A DNA stretch of 64,000 nt from a virus: positions 1-64,000 of the IMG/VR virus record IMGVR_UViG_3300028883_000046; one strand, given 5' to 3'. Each line of letters begins with the position of its first letter. The stretch's first letter is position 1. Both the position numbers and the translations under genes were made by a program. This document shows, piece by piece, positions 30,626 to 38,890 of this stretch. The notes under the pieces were generated by a model. The model did no database searches and had not been told where the DNA came from. It saw only the letters and a program-made list of their open reading frames with translations.

Positions 30626-32086
30626 ATGAAAAAAGATCACAAAACAATCGGCATTTTTACCAACTTCCAAGAATTCAAACCAGGATACAGCCTTACAGGC
30701 ATTGCGGTAGATCAAGCGTTAATGCTTCTCAGAAACGGCCACAAAGTTTGCATGTTTGTCAACGAGCGTTTCAACAAGGAGAAAAACAAAGAAGCCGGCA
30801 TCCAATTCCTCGAGGACACCTATCCAAATCTTTTCTTCGTTATCAAAAAATCGAAATTCATGCATTTGACCGATTACGAAACCCAAACGACCTTGTCCGA
30901 GAGTCATAAAAGAGACTCGATTATTGCCGCTCAGATGTATACGGAAGAAATAGTAAAACACGACATTGACATATGTTATACCCACGATTTTATATTTGTA
31001 GGCTGGAATCTCCCTTACTCTCTTGCAGTAAAAGCGGCCGATAATATGTTGAAGAAAATCGGCAAGATGGTTTATTGGCTTCACTGGATCCATAGTGTAC
31101 CTTCGCCCGAGGGTAAAGACTGGTGGGATATCAATACTTATGGTGATAACCATCTTATTGTGTTCCCAAACAATGTTGAAGTCGTGAGAGTGGCAGAGAG
31201 TTTCAATACAAACCCTTCCAGAATAAGAATTATTCCTCATATAAAAGATATTCGATCCTGGTATGAATTCTCTCAAAATTCATGGAATTTTATTGATCGG
31301 TATCCAAATATACTTCAATCAAATGTGGTTCAAGTCTATCCTTGCTCTACCGATAGACTTTCAGCCAAACAGCTTGAGCTTGTTATAAAGATCTTTGGCT
31401 ATATGAAGAAAGCAAAGGTTAAAGTCTTCTTGTGTGCCGCGAATCAATGGGCTACCGGTCGTCATAGAAAAGAAGACGTAAACAAATATATTGATTTGGC
31501 TGAATACGTCGGTCTCAGATATGGCGAGGATTTTGTTTTTACTTCCGAATATTCGACAAATCAAAATCTATCCAAAATCATAAAATCCGCAAGTGATTTT
31601 GAAGACCTTGAGGTTGATCTAAATCTGGGAGGTTATCCAGAAGTAAGCAAAACCATTAACAAAGAAAAGGATTTCGAAGAAGAGAAAACAAGACTTTTAG
31701 AAATACTTCAACCTTATTCCACAGGCATCGATAAAAGAATGCTTAGGGAACTGCAATTACTTTCGAACGTTTTTATCTTTCCTACAAGAGAAGAAAGCTT
31801 TGGGCTTGTTGGTCCTGAAAGTTCTTTTTCAGGTGCTCTTGTTGTTTCAAACAAAAGCCTATCAATGATGTATGAAGTATTAGGCACGATGGCCCCAGCT
31901 TTTGAATTCGGGTCACACCATCAAACGACTCCCGCAGTAAAGAGCGAGAAATACATTAAAGGCGTATCCTTTGCCATCCTAAATCGGATCTATTCAAACG
32001 AGGCAATTATGACCAAGACCTATACAAAAAATCGTTACAATATGGATTCGATTTATCAAAGATACTATCTTCCTTTCGCAGTATAA
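30626..32086 (+). CDS. GT-B glycosyltransferase (family 4-like)
   Basis: 486 aa. The N-terminal lobe has FQEFKPGYSLTGIAVDQALM and the C-terminal lobe has the GT4-type nucleotide-sugar segment VFIFPTREESFGLVGPESSF (residues about 385-405), including the EESFG-x-x-GPE pattern. These enzymes move an activated sugar to an acceptor glycan, lipid or protein. It heads the cluster that continues to 38.4 kb and probably works with the other transferases there. Confidence 0.85.
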   Translation: MKKDHKTIGIFTNFQEFKPGYSLTGIAVDQALMLLRNGHKVCMFVNERFNKEKNKEAGIQFLEDTYPNLFFVIKKSKFMHLTDYETQTTLSESHKRDSIIAAQMYTEEIVKHDIDICYTHDFIFVGWNLPYSLAVKAADNMLKKIGKMVYWLHWIHSVPSPEGKDWWDINTYGDNHLIVFPNNVEVVRVAESFNTNPSRIRIIPHIKDIRSWYEFSQNSWNFIDRYPNILQSNVVQVYPCSTDRLSAKQLELVIKIFGYMKKAKVKVFLCAANQWATGRHRKEDVNKYIDLAEYVGLRYGEDFVFTSEYSTNQNLSKIIKSASDFEDLEVDLNLGGYPEVSKTINKEKDFEEEKTRLLEILQPYSTGIDKRMLRELQLLSNVFIFPTREESFGLVGPESSFSGALVVSNKSLSMMYEVLGTMAPAFEFGSHHQTTPAVKSEKYIKGVSFAILNRIYSNEAIMTKTYTKNRYNMDSIYQRYYLPFAV

Positions 32087-32111
32087 AAAACACAAAAAAA
32101 AGAGGTTCAAA

Positions 32112-32801
32112 ATGCTAATTGCTCTTATCCCAACTATGGATGTTGCCGGGTCTTTGCCTTTGGTCCGAAGTATTTTGAATTGCAAAGACAGACCAGAAGA
32201 GACCTATATCATAAATAACGGTAAGCGAGTAGGTGAGCAAGTAATCAAAGATGTTCAATCAGGCATCTGTTTAATACAATTTGATAAAAACATAGGTGTG
32301 AATGCTTCTTGGAATGTCGGCTTGAATATTGCAGAAGACAAAAAGGCTCACTTGTCTATCCTGAATGATGATATCCAAATCAAATACACTTTTTTTAGCC
32401 GAATTAGAAAACTACTTCGCACCGATAACCACACTCCTGTTTTTTGCCCAAGTACTATTCACGATCTTGATAAGTTTTTTAACCTTCCAAGTTTTTCTAC
32501 TGCGCCAAGTAGCATAACCACTATGCGGCGCAAAGAGGGTTGGGCATTTACGATAAGAGATTCCTACGTTAAAAAAATACCTGCAATCCCAAAAGAACTT
32601 TTTACTTTTTGCGGTGATGATTGGATTTGGGATCATACGGTTTCCTATGGCGGTAGATGGATAAAAGATATAAGTAATGTTATCTATCATCGCATTGGAA
32701 AAACATTGCGGCAAATGCCAGAATTGAGATCCCGATTGAGAGAAGAAAAACAAATTTACAAAAGAATAAAACAAAAGGGAAAGCACTCATGGGAAGAGTA
32801 A
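32112..32801 (+). CDS. GT-A glycosyltransferase (family 2-like)
   Basis: 229 aa. The fold markers of a small GT2 enzyme are visible: a front strand MLIALIPTMDVAGSLPLVRS, the GVNASWNVGLNIAED helix, and a metal-binding DxD-like SILNDDIQ around residue 80. A later CGDDWIWDHTVSYGGRW segment supplies the acceptor-side acidic motif. The next gene overlaps its end by 13 bases. Confidence 0.78.
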   Translation: MLIALIPTMDVAGSLPLVRSILNCKDRPEETYIINNGKRVGEQVIKDVQSGICLIQFDKNIGVNASWNVGLNIAEDKKAHLSILNDDIQIKYTFFSRIRKLLRTDNHTPVFCPSTIHDLDKFFNLPSFSTAPSSITTMRRKEGWAFTIRDSYVKKIPAIPKELFTFCGDDWIWDHTVSYGGRWIKDISNVIYHRIGKTLRQMPELRSRLREEKQIYKRIKQKGKHSWEE

Positions 32802-33304
32802 CGATGGGTAGACATAGCTATGGCAAGATAAAAGTAATTGGACAACGTTGCCATGTATATGTTGGCCGATTTACTTCAATTGCCGACGATGTAAAGGTAA
32901 TTACTTTAGGTCACGATCCTAAAAACGTTTCTACCTTTCCATTCAATAAATTTAAAGGTTGGGATAGAGCATTAAACTCTACTACCCATCCTAAAGTTTA
33001 TGGTGACGTTCAAATTGGTCACGATGTTTGGATCGGATATGGTAGTACTATTATGGGAGGCGTGAAAATCCTTGATGGTGCTATAGTTGCCGCTGGTTCA
33101 GTAGTAATAAAGGACGTTTCTGCTTATTCTATTGTGGGAGGTGTTCCTGCTCAACATATAAAGTGGCGCTTTCCAATCGAGGATATTCAAACTCTTCTAA
33201 AAATAAAATGGTGGGATTGGGAGGACGATAAAATAAGAACAAATGCAGATATACTTTGTTCGCATAATATCGATTATTTTTTAACCACACATGGAGGGAA
33301 GTAA
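32789..33304 (+). CDS. Hexapeptide-repeat acyltransferase (CatB/LbH type)
   Basis: 171 aa with left-handed beta-helix repeats (VYVGRFTSIADDVKVI, then IGHDVWIGYGSTIMGGVKIL and GAIVAAGSVVIKDV) and the closing IVGGVPAQHIKWRF motif of the xenobiotic/sugar O-acetyltransferase family. Such enzymes acetylate sugars; here it probably decorates the glycan built by the neighbouring transferases. The start overlaps the GT2 gene by 13 bases. Confidence 0.88.
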   Translation: MGRVTMGRHSYGKIKVIGQRCHVYVGRFTSIADDVKVITLGHDPKNVSTFPFNKFKGWDRALNSTTHPKVYGDVQIGHDVWIGYGSTIMGGVKILDGAIVAAGSVVIKDVSAYSIVGGVPAQHIKWRFPIEDIQTLLKIKWWDWEDDKIRTNADILCSHNIDYFLTTHGGK

Positions 33305-33305
33305 A

Positions 33306-33974
33306 ATGGAAGAAGCGCCCAAAAAATTCAAAACGCCGAAGCAATACAGGGAAATGGAATTCAGACAACTACTTGTAGAGCTAACAAAACTTTTGAAGCC
33401 TAAAGTCTATGTGGAGATTGGCATTAAAAAGTGTTATACTTTTAACCAAATCTCACCGCTTGTAGATTTGGCAATTGGCGTTGATATCAACGAATCAAGC
33501 TGGCAGTATATGGAAATAGCAAAAGAAAATGATATCTTTCTTTGCATGGATAGTAAAGGGTTTGCCGAATGGGTTAAGCAATATAAGCCGGAACTTAAAA
33601 TCGATTTTCTTTTTATCGATGGCGACCATCACCATGAAGCTATTCTGGACGATATCGATGCCTGTATTGGTCTTCTCAAGCCTTATGAAAGCATGGTTTT
33701 CCTTCATGATACATATCCTGCGAACGAAAATTTATTGGCAAAGGGATATTGCTTCGATGCATGGAAAGCCGCAAGCTTCATTCGAAAGTTCGCAAAAGAC
33801 GATTTTGAAATAACTACTTTGCCTGGACCCTGGGCCGGTATGTCAATACTTCGATTCGCGCCAGATTACTGCCATGGCTGGATGGAAGAGGACATATCGA
33901 AAATGTTCCAAAAACAAAAATATTACAACGAAAGGAAAACTACACTTGGTAAATTTAACCCTTCGGATTTGTGA
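33306..33974 (+). CDS. SAM-dependent methyltransferase (Methyltransf_24/CmcI-like)
   Basis: 222 aa. The ATG at 33306 directly follows GGAGGGAAGTAAA and is preferred over the in-frame start at 33291 within the previous gene. The Rossmann core reads VYVEIGIKKCYTFNQISP, then GVDINESS, and the family motif FLFIDGDHHHEAILDDIDAC. Enzymes of this group methylate sugars or small molecules. It probably caps a sugar of the glycan made in this cluster. Confidence 0.78.
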   Translation: MEEAPKKFKTPKQYREMEFRQLLVELTKLLKPKVYVEIGIKKCYTFNQISPLVDLAIGVDINESSWQYMEIAKENDIFLCMDSKGFAEWVKQYKPELKIDFLFIDGDHHHEAILDDIDACIGLLKPYESMVFLHDTYPANENLLAKGYCFDAWKAASFIRKFAKDDFEITTLPGPWAGMSILRFAPDYCHGWMEEDISKMFQKQKYYNERKTTLGKFNPSDL

Positions 33975-34001
33975 TAATTATAACGAAAAGGAGAGCTACA
34001 A

Positions 34002-34181
34002 TTGATAGCGTTAACCGCATTACTTCTCGGATTTGTGATAGGTCTCTTGATAGCAACAACAAGATTTAAGGGAAATGCTTTCAAGGAAAGTTATTTTCAA
34101 TTTAGAGATGGCAAATATAAAGTGGTAAAACTTGATAGCTTGGAATCGATTGAGCTATTGGAAAGGATAAACGTGGTATGA
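34002..34181 (+). CDS. Small membrane protein with TTG start, 59 aa
   Basis: AAAAGGAGAGCTACAA precedes TTG at 34002; the frame runs to TGA 34179-34181, overlapping the next ATG as ATGA. Residues 1-20 are one membrane helix (IALTALLLGFVIGLLIATT), the rest is a charged tail with FQFRDGKYKVVKLDSLESIE. Membrane anchoring of the glycan enzymes is a possible job. Confidence 0.62.
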   Translation: MIALTALLLGFVIGLLIATTRFKGNAFKESYFQFRDGKYKVVKLDSLESIELLERINVV

Positions 34182-35296
34182 AAGTAGTATTTCTTTTCAT
34201 GTCGCAAGGGTGCGCCTCGCCAGGTTCTACAGAAAGAACTTATCCAAAACATCAGTGTGGTACGAAGTATATGGATGATTTTGCGGGCGAGGGATATTTT
34301 AAACTTCTTGACGCCTTGGTTAAAAACGAGACGATAACAGATTTAAAGATATTTTTTGAATCAAACGTCCAACCGGGTCTCGCAAGTTGGGTAACGGGCG
34401 AAAACGTATATTGCGAAGTAATTCCCGAAATTCGGTTTGTGGAAGAGTATATTGACAAAGACACGATTATCTTTGCAAGAGGCGGGTTTAAACATTGGCA
34501 TGATTTTCTTTTGAAGTATAAAGGCAAAAACTGGCTAATGCTTTATGCCGCTAATACTGGTAGACAACGGTGGACGTTCTGGGATATTATCCTTGACGAT
34601 TTGAGAGATTTTCACTCGATTGATAAGTACGGAAGATATTACTTCCCTTTCGTCAAGCCTATCAATGAGGATATGTTCTATCCAAAAAACGATACGCCTA
34701 TTGAATGGGATTTTTGTATTGGTGCCTCCCATATTCATGATCGAAAAGGACAGTGGAGAGCATTAGAAGCAATTATTGAGTATAACAGAAAGTATGGTGA
34801 AATCAGAGCCGTTATGCCTGGTGCGCCAAGAAGAAGTATAAAGACTCATGAAATGCTTTTAAGATTAGATGAAATGCGATGGGTAGAAACTCCCGGTCAT
34901 GTTCACAGGACGCAACTTAGGGAGATATTGAATGGGTCGAAGTATTTCATTCATCTTGGCGCGCACGGTCAAAACGATAGAGGCCCGCTTGAAGCTCTTG
35001 CCTGCGGTACTTCAACCATAATTGCTTCTCCAGGTTATCATGCTCCCTTTCTAACGGATTGTTGTTTTACTGGTTGCAATCTTGACGATAAGGAATCAAT
35101 TGCCAACAGTATGCATTTTTTAAGAAATGCCTGGACGCCTCAGGACAAAATAAAAACGTATAACTTCTACAAGAAAAAAAGCGGATTTGAAGGAGTGGTG
35201 ATTCCAAAAATGACCTCCCTATTTTCTTTGCTTTCGATGGCACATCCTTGTTTGCAAGCAAAGAAAGAAATAAGACAAATCTTTTTGGAAAGGTGA
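34178..35296 (+). CDS. GT-B glycosyltransferase, 372 aa
   Basis: The N-terminal lobe begins MKVVFLFMSQGCASPGSTER; the C-terminal lobe has FDxxIG-like WDFCIGASHIHDRKGQWRAL and the GT4-type end RGPLEALACGTSTIIASPGY (about residue 270-290). Both lobes fit a glycosyltransferase of the GT-B fold; donor and acceptor are unknown. It is coupled to the small membrane protein upstream through an ATGA overlap. Confidence 0.8.
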   Translation: MKVVFLFMSQGCASPGSTERTYPKHQCGTKYMDDFAGEGYFKLLDALVKNETITDLKIFFESNVQPGLASWVTGENVYCEVIPEIRFVEEYIDKDTIIFARGGFKHWHDFLLKYKGKNWLMLYAANTGRQRWTFWDIILDDLRDFHSIDKYGRYYFPFVKPINEDMFYPKNDTPIEWDFCIGASHIHDRKGQWRALEAIIEYNRKYGEIRAVMPGAPRRSIKTHEMLLRLDEMRWVETPGHVHRTQLREILNGSKYFIHLGAHGQNDRGPLEALACGTSTIIASPGYHAPFLTDCCFTGCNLDDKESIANSMHFLRNAWTPQDKIKTYNFYKKKSGFEGVVIPKMTSLFSLLSMAHPCLQAKKEIRQIFLER

Positions 35297-35301
35297 CAAT
35301 T

Positions 35302-35901
35302 ATGAACAACCTGCATAGTCTTTACAACGAAAGTTTTTTTTATCGAAGAAAAAATCTTTTGTGGCGCGCACCCATCCTATGTGACATAATCAAAAGAGTA
35401 TTTCCAAACATGATTAGCGTTATAGATGTCGGATGCGCTATTGGCGAGTTTGTTCAAGAGTTTCAAAACATGGGAATGGTCGCCATGGGTATTGAGGGAA
35501 GCACAAGTGCCAAAAAGTACTTCTTGCCTGATATTCATGTATCCTTGTGGGATATGAGGCAAATGCTACCTCCATCAAAGGTTAACTTTTATGATCTTTG
35601 TATGTGTCTTGAGGTTGCGGAGCACATAGAAGAAGAGTATTCCGATATATTTGTTAACAATCTATGTAGCCTATCAAAGACTGTTTTAATATCTGCCGCA
35701 GTACCAGGACAACAAGGTCATGGCCATTTTAATTGCCAACCAAACGAGTATTGGGAAATAAAATTTGGTATAAGAAAGTACAAAAGAAATTGCGACAAAG
35801 AAAATCAATTCAGGCAATTGCTTGAGAAGTACAAGACTAAAAAAGGATTAAACGCCTATTATTCAAATACAATGATCTATGAAAAGAAAATAGGTTTTTA
35901 A
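35302..35901 (+). CDS. SAM-dependent methyltransferase (UbiG-like)
   Basis: 199 aa from ATG 35302 (GGTGACAATT leader); the longer frame from 35248 overlaps the glycosyltransferase gene. Motif I is VIDVGCAIGEFVQEFQ, followed by MGIEGSTSAKKY (motif II) and LCMCLEVAEHIEEEY (post-II). The GQQGHGHFNCQPNEYW segment near residue 145 resembles sugar or nucleotide methyltransferases with an HxN motif. Likely part of glycan tailoring. Confidence 0.75.
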   Translation: MNNLHSLYNESFFYRRKNLLWRAPILCDIIKRVFPNMISVIDVGCAIGEFVQEFQNMGMVAMGIEGSTSAKKYFLPDIHVSLWDMRQMLPPSKVNFYDLCMCLEVAEHIEEEYSDIFVNNLCSLSKTVLISAAVPGQQGHGHFNCQPNEYWEIKFGIRKYKRNCDKENQFRQLLEKYKTKKGLNAYYSNTMIYEKKIGF

Positions 35902-35921
35902 GACTGAAAGGAAGACCTAAA

Positions 35922-36200
35922 ATGATTAAAGTAAATCCTAAAGTTTGTAAAAGGTGCGCACGACATAATCTTGCCTGGATGGCTACCGCACGACAACCGT
36001 TATCAATGATAAAGCTTAGGTATAGAATGCTTTTGGAATGCTCAAGAGCATTACTTCGCAATTTAACATTGCCGTGCCCGGTTGTTTTCTTTAGGGACGA
36101 AGAAGTAAATCCATATGGTTATTCAAAATTGTCTTCGCTAACAGGTAGTGTTCCTCGTTGGTGCCCATATGCAGTACAACATAAATACGAAATTTTTTGA
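35922..36200 (+). CDS. Small Cys-rich protein, 92 aa
   Basis: Cysteines at KVCKRCARH near the N-terminus, one at LECSR and LPCPV in the middle, and WCPYAVQHK near the C-terminus suggest one zinc site. Such small proteins with a closing CPYxxxH motif recur in phage genomes without known function. It lies between a methyltransferase and a glycosyltransferase. Confidence 0.6.
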   Translation: MIKVNPKVCKRCARHNLAWMATARQPLSMIKLRYRMLLECSRALLRNLTLPCPVVFFRDEEVNPYGYSKLSSLTGSVPRWCPYAVQHKYEIF

Positions 36201-36222
36201 ATAGAAAAAGGAGAGAATATCA

Positions 36223-37029
36223 ATGGAGAACCATCAGAAATTTGACTTGACCTGTACGGCAACCCTGAGGCCCGAGCTTTTGGATATTACTCTTTCAACA
36301 TTTACAAAGAATTTTTTTAGAGAGAGGATAAGTTGTGCGAGGCTTATAATCAACATTGATATGGCAGGTGTTGAAGAAGAAAGAGAAAAGCAAGAGAAGT
36401 ATCAGGATGTTTTGTCCATCATAGAAAAGTATCCGTTTTATGAGAAAGAAATTAGAGTTGGGAACGATCCTCACTTCCCAACAGCCTTTTGTTGGTGTAT
36501 GAGCGAGCTTGAAAACGAATACTTTTTTCATCTTGAGGAAGATTGGCGAATGTTGATACCTCTTGACTTTGAAGAAATGTGGACCATCTTTTCCAAATAT
36601 GAAACCTTGGCCCACCTTCGTTTGTCGCAATTTAAAAGCGAAGAAAAAGAGTGTAAGAATTGGAACAAATTCCTACCCTGGAATGGCGAGTTTTTCGAAG
36701 TGAAAGAAGAAGAGAAGGGAGTTATTGGCTGGGCTGGTCACCCTTCGTTGAATAGATCCTCGTTTATGAAGGAGTGTTTGAAATACATTGACCCTATGGT
36801 TAATCCAGAGAAGCAAATCAAAGGGAGAAGATATACCCATCCTATGAATGAAATACTTTCATGGCACAGATTTGGTAGCTATCACCCGCAAAATTCTGCT
36901 CCCGCAATTATGGATATCGGCAGAAACTGGATGATTCAACATGGGTGGATCAAAGAAGGTTCGAAAGCATTTTTCACAAACTGGATTAAAGAGAAGAAAG
37001 ATTATGAGGATTACATTTTGGAAACATAG
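36223..37029 (+). CDS. Glycosyltransferase (GT2-like), 268 aa
   Basis: Starts FDLTCTATLRPELLDITLST, a GT2-like donor strand, with metal-binding EED in EYFFHLEEDWRMLIPLDF (residues about 98-115) in place of the DxD. A second motif PSLNRSSFMKECLKYID and the late TNWIKEKKDYEDY match the small glycosyltransferases that accompany capsule-type clusters. A GGAGAGAATATCA leader precedes the ATG. Confidence 0.7.
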   Translation: MENHQKFDLTCTATLRPELLDITLSTFTKNFFRERISCARLIINIDMAGVEEEREKQEKYQDVLSIIEKYPFYEKEIRVGNDPHFPTAFCWCMSELENEYFFHLEEDWRMLIPLDFEEMWTIFSKYETLAHLRLSQFKSEEKECKNWNKFLPWNGEFFEVKEEEKGVIGWAGHPSLNRSSFMKECLKYIDPMVNPEKQIKGRRYTHPMNEILSWHRFGSYHPQNSAPAIMDIGRNWMIQHGWIKEGSKAFFTNWIKEKKDYEDYILET

Positions 37030-37195
37030 ATTTGGAATGTTTACCTTCACAGTAAAAGAGTTTCGGTGCTGTGGAAACGTATGGCAACTACTGCTTTCCA
37101 AAAACTGGCCAGAAAGATATCTTTGGAAGCCAAGATGCCCAACATGCGGTAAACCCATAAGAAGAAGGAAGAAAAGAAATGGGAAACGAGGTTAA
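37004..37195 (+). CDS. Small zinc-ribbon protein, 63 aa
   Basis: Starts at ATG 37004 within the end of the previous gene (26-base overlap). RCCGNVWQL and RCPTCGKPI give two Cys pairs for one zinc ribbon; the C-terminus is poly-basic (RRRKKRNGKR). It may bind nucleic acid. A longer frame from 36941 has no ribosome site. Confidence 0.55.
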   Translation: MRITFWKHRFGMFTFTVKEFRCCGNVWQLLLSKNWPERYLWKPRCPTCGKPIRRRKKRNGKRG

Positions 37196-37364
37196 CAAAC
37201 AATTGATTTTTGATATTAAACAGTTGATTACCAAATATGAAAAAGAAATGGGAGGATTGAGAATAAAAGAAATTCACATATTCTGGAATAATCATGGCGT
37301 AGACAATCTTTTATTTATCACATCCGCAGTCAAGAATCTATCGTTACACCCAAAACAATTTTAA
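37179..37364 (+). CDS. Hypothetical protein, 61 aa
   Basis: Overlaps the end of the zinc-ribbon gene by 17 bases and has an AAGAAGGAAGAAAAGAA leader. Helix (NKQLIFDIKQLITKYEKEMG) then strand-turn-strand (IKEIHIFWNNHGVDNLLFIT). No family is recognised. Confidence 0.5.
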   Translation: MGNEVNKQLIFDIKQLITKYEKEMGGLRIKEIHIFWNNHGVDNLLFITSAVKNLSLHPKQF

Positions 37365-37380
37365 AAAAGGAAGGCTAAAA

Positions 37381-38442
37381 ATGAAAAAAGATCTATCTAT
37401 TATTATCCCTTTCGTTGGTGAGTATCCCCAGGTACTCTTTACTATCCAATCTATTGCCCAAAGTCTTTTAGGATCGTCAATTGATTTTGAGATAGTAGCC
37501 GTCAATAACTATTGCTTAAAGGTTCAAGACCAGGCAAGAATTGCGGCAGAAAAACAAATGAAAGTACTTTGGCAAAAGATCTTTAATGATAACGAGGAAT
37601 TTTGTGTTGAGGACATATACTCAATTCGAAAAAATACCATGCCAACATTCGAAGACAAAAGCGGCCCTGCGATTGCGGCTTGCGTGAAGGGAAACGAGTG
37701 GTTGAAGTATATTCACTATGACGAAAGATTGTCACACTGGCAAGCCAAAAGAGCAGGGGTTGACGCCTCAAGCGGCCAGGTTTTAATGTTCGTTGACGCG
37801 CACACAACGCCTTCACACAATGCAATCGAAGGAATGTATAATGCATATACCACAAACTATTCGAAGCTTGGATCGATTCATCTTCCTTTGACATACAAGA
37901 TCCTTGAGTGGCATAAATTGATTTATAAGCCTCTTGTTGAAGAGAAATACTTCTACTCCTATAAATTTACAGGGTTTAGGGAATCGCCCGACCCTTATGA
38001 GGTAGCTTGTATGTCTACTTGTGGCATGATGATAGATAGAGATATTTATGACGCAATTGGCGGTTGGCCAGTTGGTCTGGGAGTATACGGAGGTGGCGAG
38101 AATTTCATGAATTATACTTTGGCAGTATGCGGCTACAAGAAGTATATATATCCTGATGGAATTCTTTTTCACCATGGAGAGAAAAGAGATTACCATTATT
38201 ACTATGACGATTTTGTAACCAATAGGCTGATAGCTCATTATTTGTTTGGCGGAAAAGATTTGCTTCACAAACTTAAAACAGTAATGAAAGGAAGACCAGA
38301 GACTTTGGAAATGTTTTGCCATGAAGTAGAAAAACAACATTCCGATCAAAGGCAAAAAATAAAAGCAATTCAAAAAGAGAACGTAGAAGACTGGATAAAA
38401 GCATGGTACAAACAAGACGAGGGAGAAGAAAATGGACTTTAA
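37381..38442 (+). CDS. Polypeptide-GalNAc-transferase-like glycosyltransferase (GT2/GT27)
   Basis: 353 aa. The N-terminal strand LSIIIPFVGEYPQVLFTIQS is GT-A. Then R-x-x-x-W-x-A-K-R-A-G with ASSGQVLMFVDAH gives the DxH metal motif (Asp139, His141), where GT27 enzymes have FLDSH. The acceptor-side motif IGGWPVGLGVYGGGENF (GGEN at 238-241) and the later His264/His265 match the Gly/Glu/Asn and His residues of mucin-type GalNAc transferases. It lacks their lectin domain and signal anchor. This makes it a candidate to start O-glycans on the Thr/Ser tracts of the tail proteins; other GT2 activities remain possible. Confidence 0.78.
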   Translation: MKKDLSIIIPFVGEYPQVLFTIQSIAQSLLGSSIDFEIVAVNNYCLKVQDQARIAAEKQMKVLWQKIFNDNEEFCVEDIYSIRKNTMPTFEDKSGPAIAACVKGNEWLKYIHYDERLSHWQAKRAGVDASSGQVLMFVDAHTTPSHNAIEGMYNAYTTNYSKLGSIHLPLTYKILEWHKLIYKPLVEEKYFYSYKFTGFRESPDPYEVACMSTCGMMIDRDIYDAIGGWPVGLGVYGGGENFMNYTLAVCGYKKYIYPDGILFHHGEKRDYHYYYDDFVTNRLIAHYLFGGKDLLHKLKTVMKGRPETLEMFCHEVEKQHSDQRQKIKAIQKENVEDWIKAWYKQDEGEENGL

Positions 38443-38818
38443 TGAATATCTGAAAGATTTTGAAAGCAAGATCGTCGTAGGTGGTTTTACTTCTGGCATT
38501 TTTAGTGCCAAGGAGCATGTTGTGCCTCTTCGTCCAGGGAAACTTTCCAATTCTGAGTTTGGGCAGTTTGTTGGAGAAGTATTTGAGGCGGACGATATTT
38601 TTGCAATCAACTATTATGGATTGTATAAGTTGTCCGAGAAGATCATAACCGTTTCCAATGACGCTATGAATATCTTTGGTACGATTAGATCTATAAAATG
38701 CCCTGTGGTCTACTTCAACTCGATTAAGTTTGAAACGGTTAAGAAACTCTCTCCTGAGCTTTACGAGAATTTTGCCGAATTCAAAAAGTATGTTGTGGAT
38801 CTCAGGTGGGGAAAGTAA
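38432..38818 (+). CDS. Hypothetical protein, 128 aa
   Basis: Overlaps the GT27-like gene by 11 bases and is the last rightward gene before the bidirectional terminator. An alpha/beta pattern with MDFNEYLKDFESKIVVGGFT, a central strand IKCPVVYFNSIKF and a charged helix EVFEADDIFAINYYG. No family or motif is recognised. Confidence 0.6.
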   Translation: MDFNEYLKDFESKIVVGGFTSGIFSAKEHVVPLRPGKLSNSEFGQFVGEVFEADDIFAINYYGLYKLSEKIITVSNDAMNIFGTIRSIKCPVVYFNSIKFETVKKLSPELYENFAEFKKYVVDLRWGK

Positions 38819-38840
38819 AAGAGAGTCAAAAAAAGGGCCA

Positions 38841-38880
38841 AAAAAAAAGGGAGCGATTTTTTAGGTCGCTCCCTTTTTTT
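38841..38880. terminator. Bidirectional terminator between convergent operons
   Basis: GGGAGCGA (38849-38856) pairs with TCGCTCCC (38866-38873) around a nine-base loop. The stem is flanked by A8 on the left and T7 on the right, so a T-run follows in both directions. It ends the rightward late/glycan transcript (last gene ends 38818) and the leftward replication transcript (last gene ends 38891). Confidence 0.9.
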
Positions 38881-38890
38881 ATACTTCTTT

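Noticed and set aside
30626-38442. Host O-antigen conversion cluster
   Set aside because: Not ruled out, but the late orientation, lack of flippase or membrane-spanning transferase (GtrA/GtrB type) and the GT27-like enzyme fit virion modification better.
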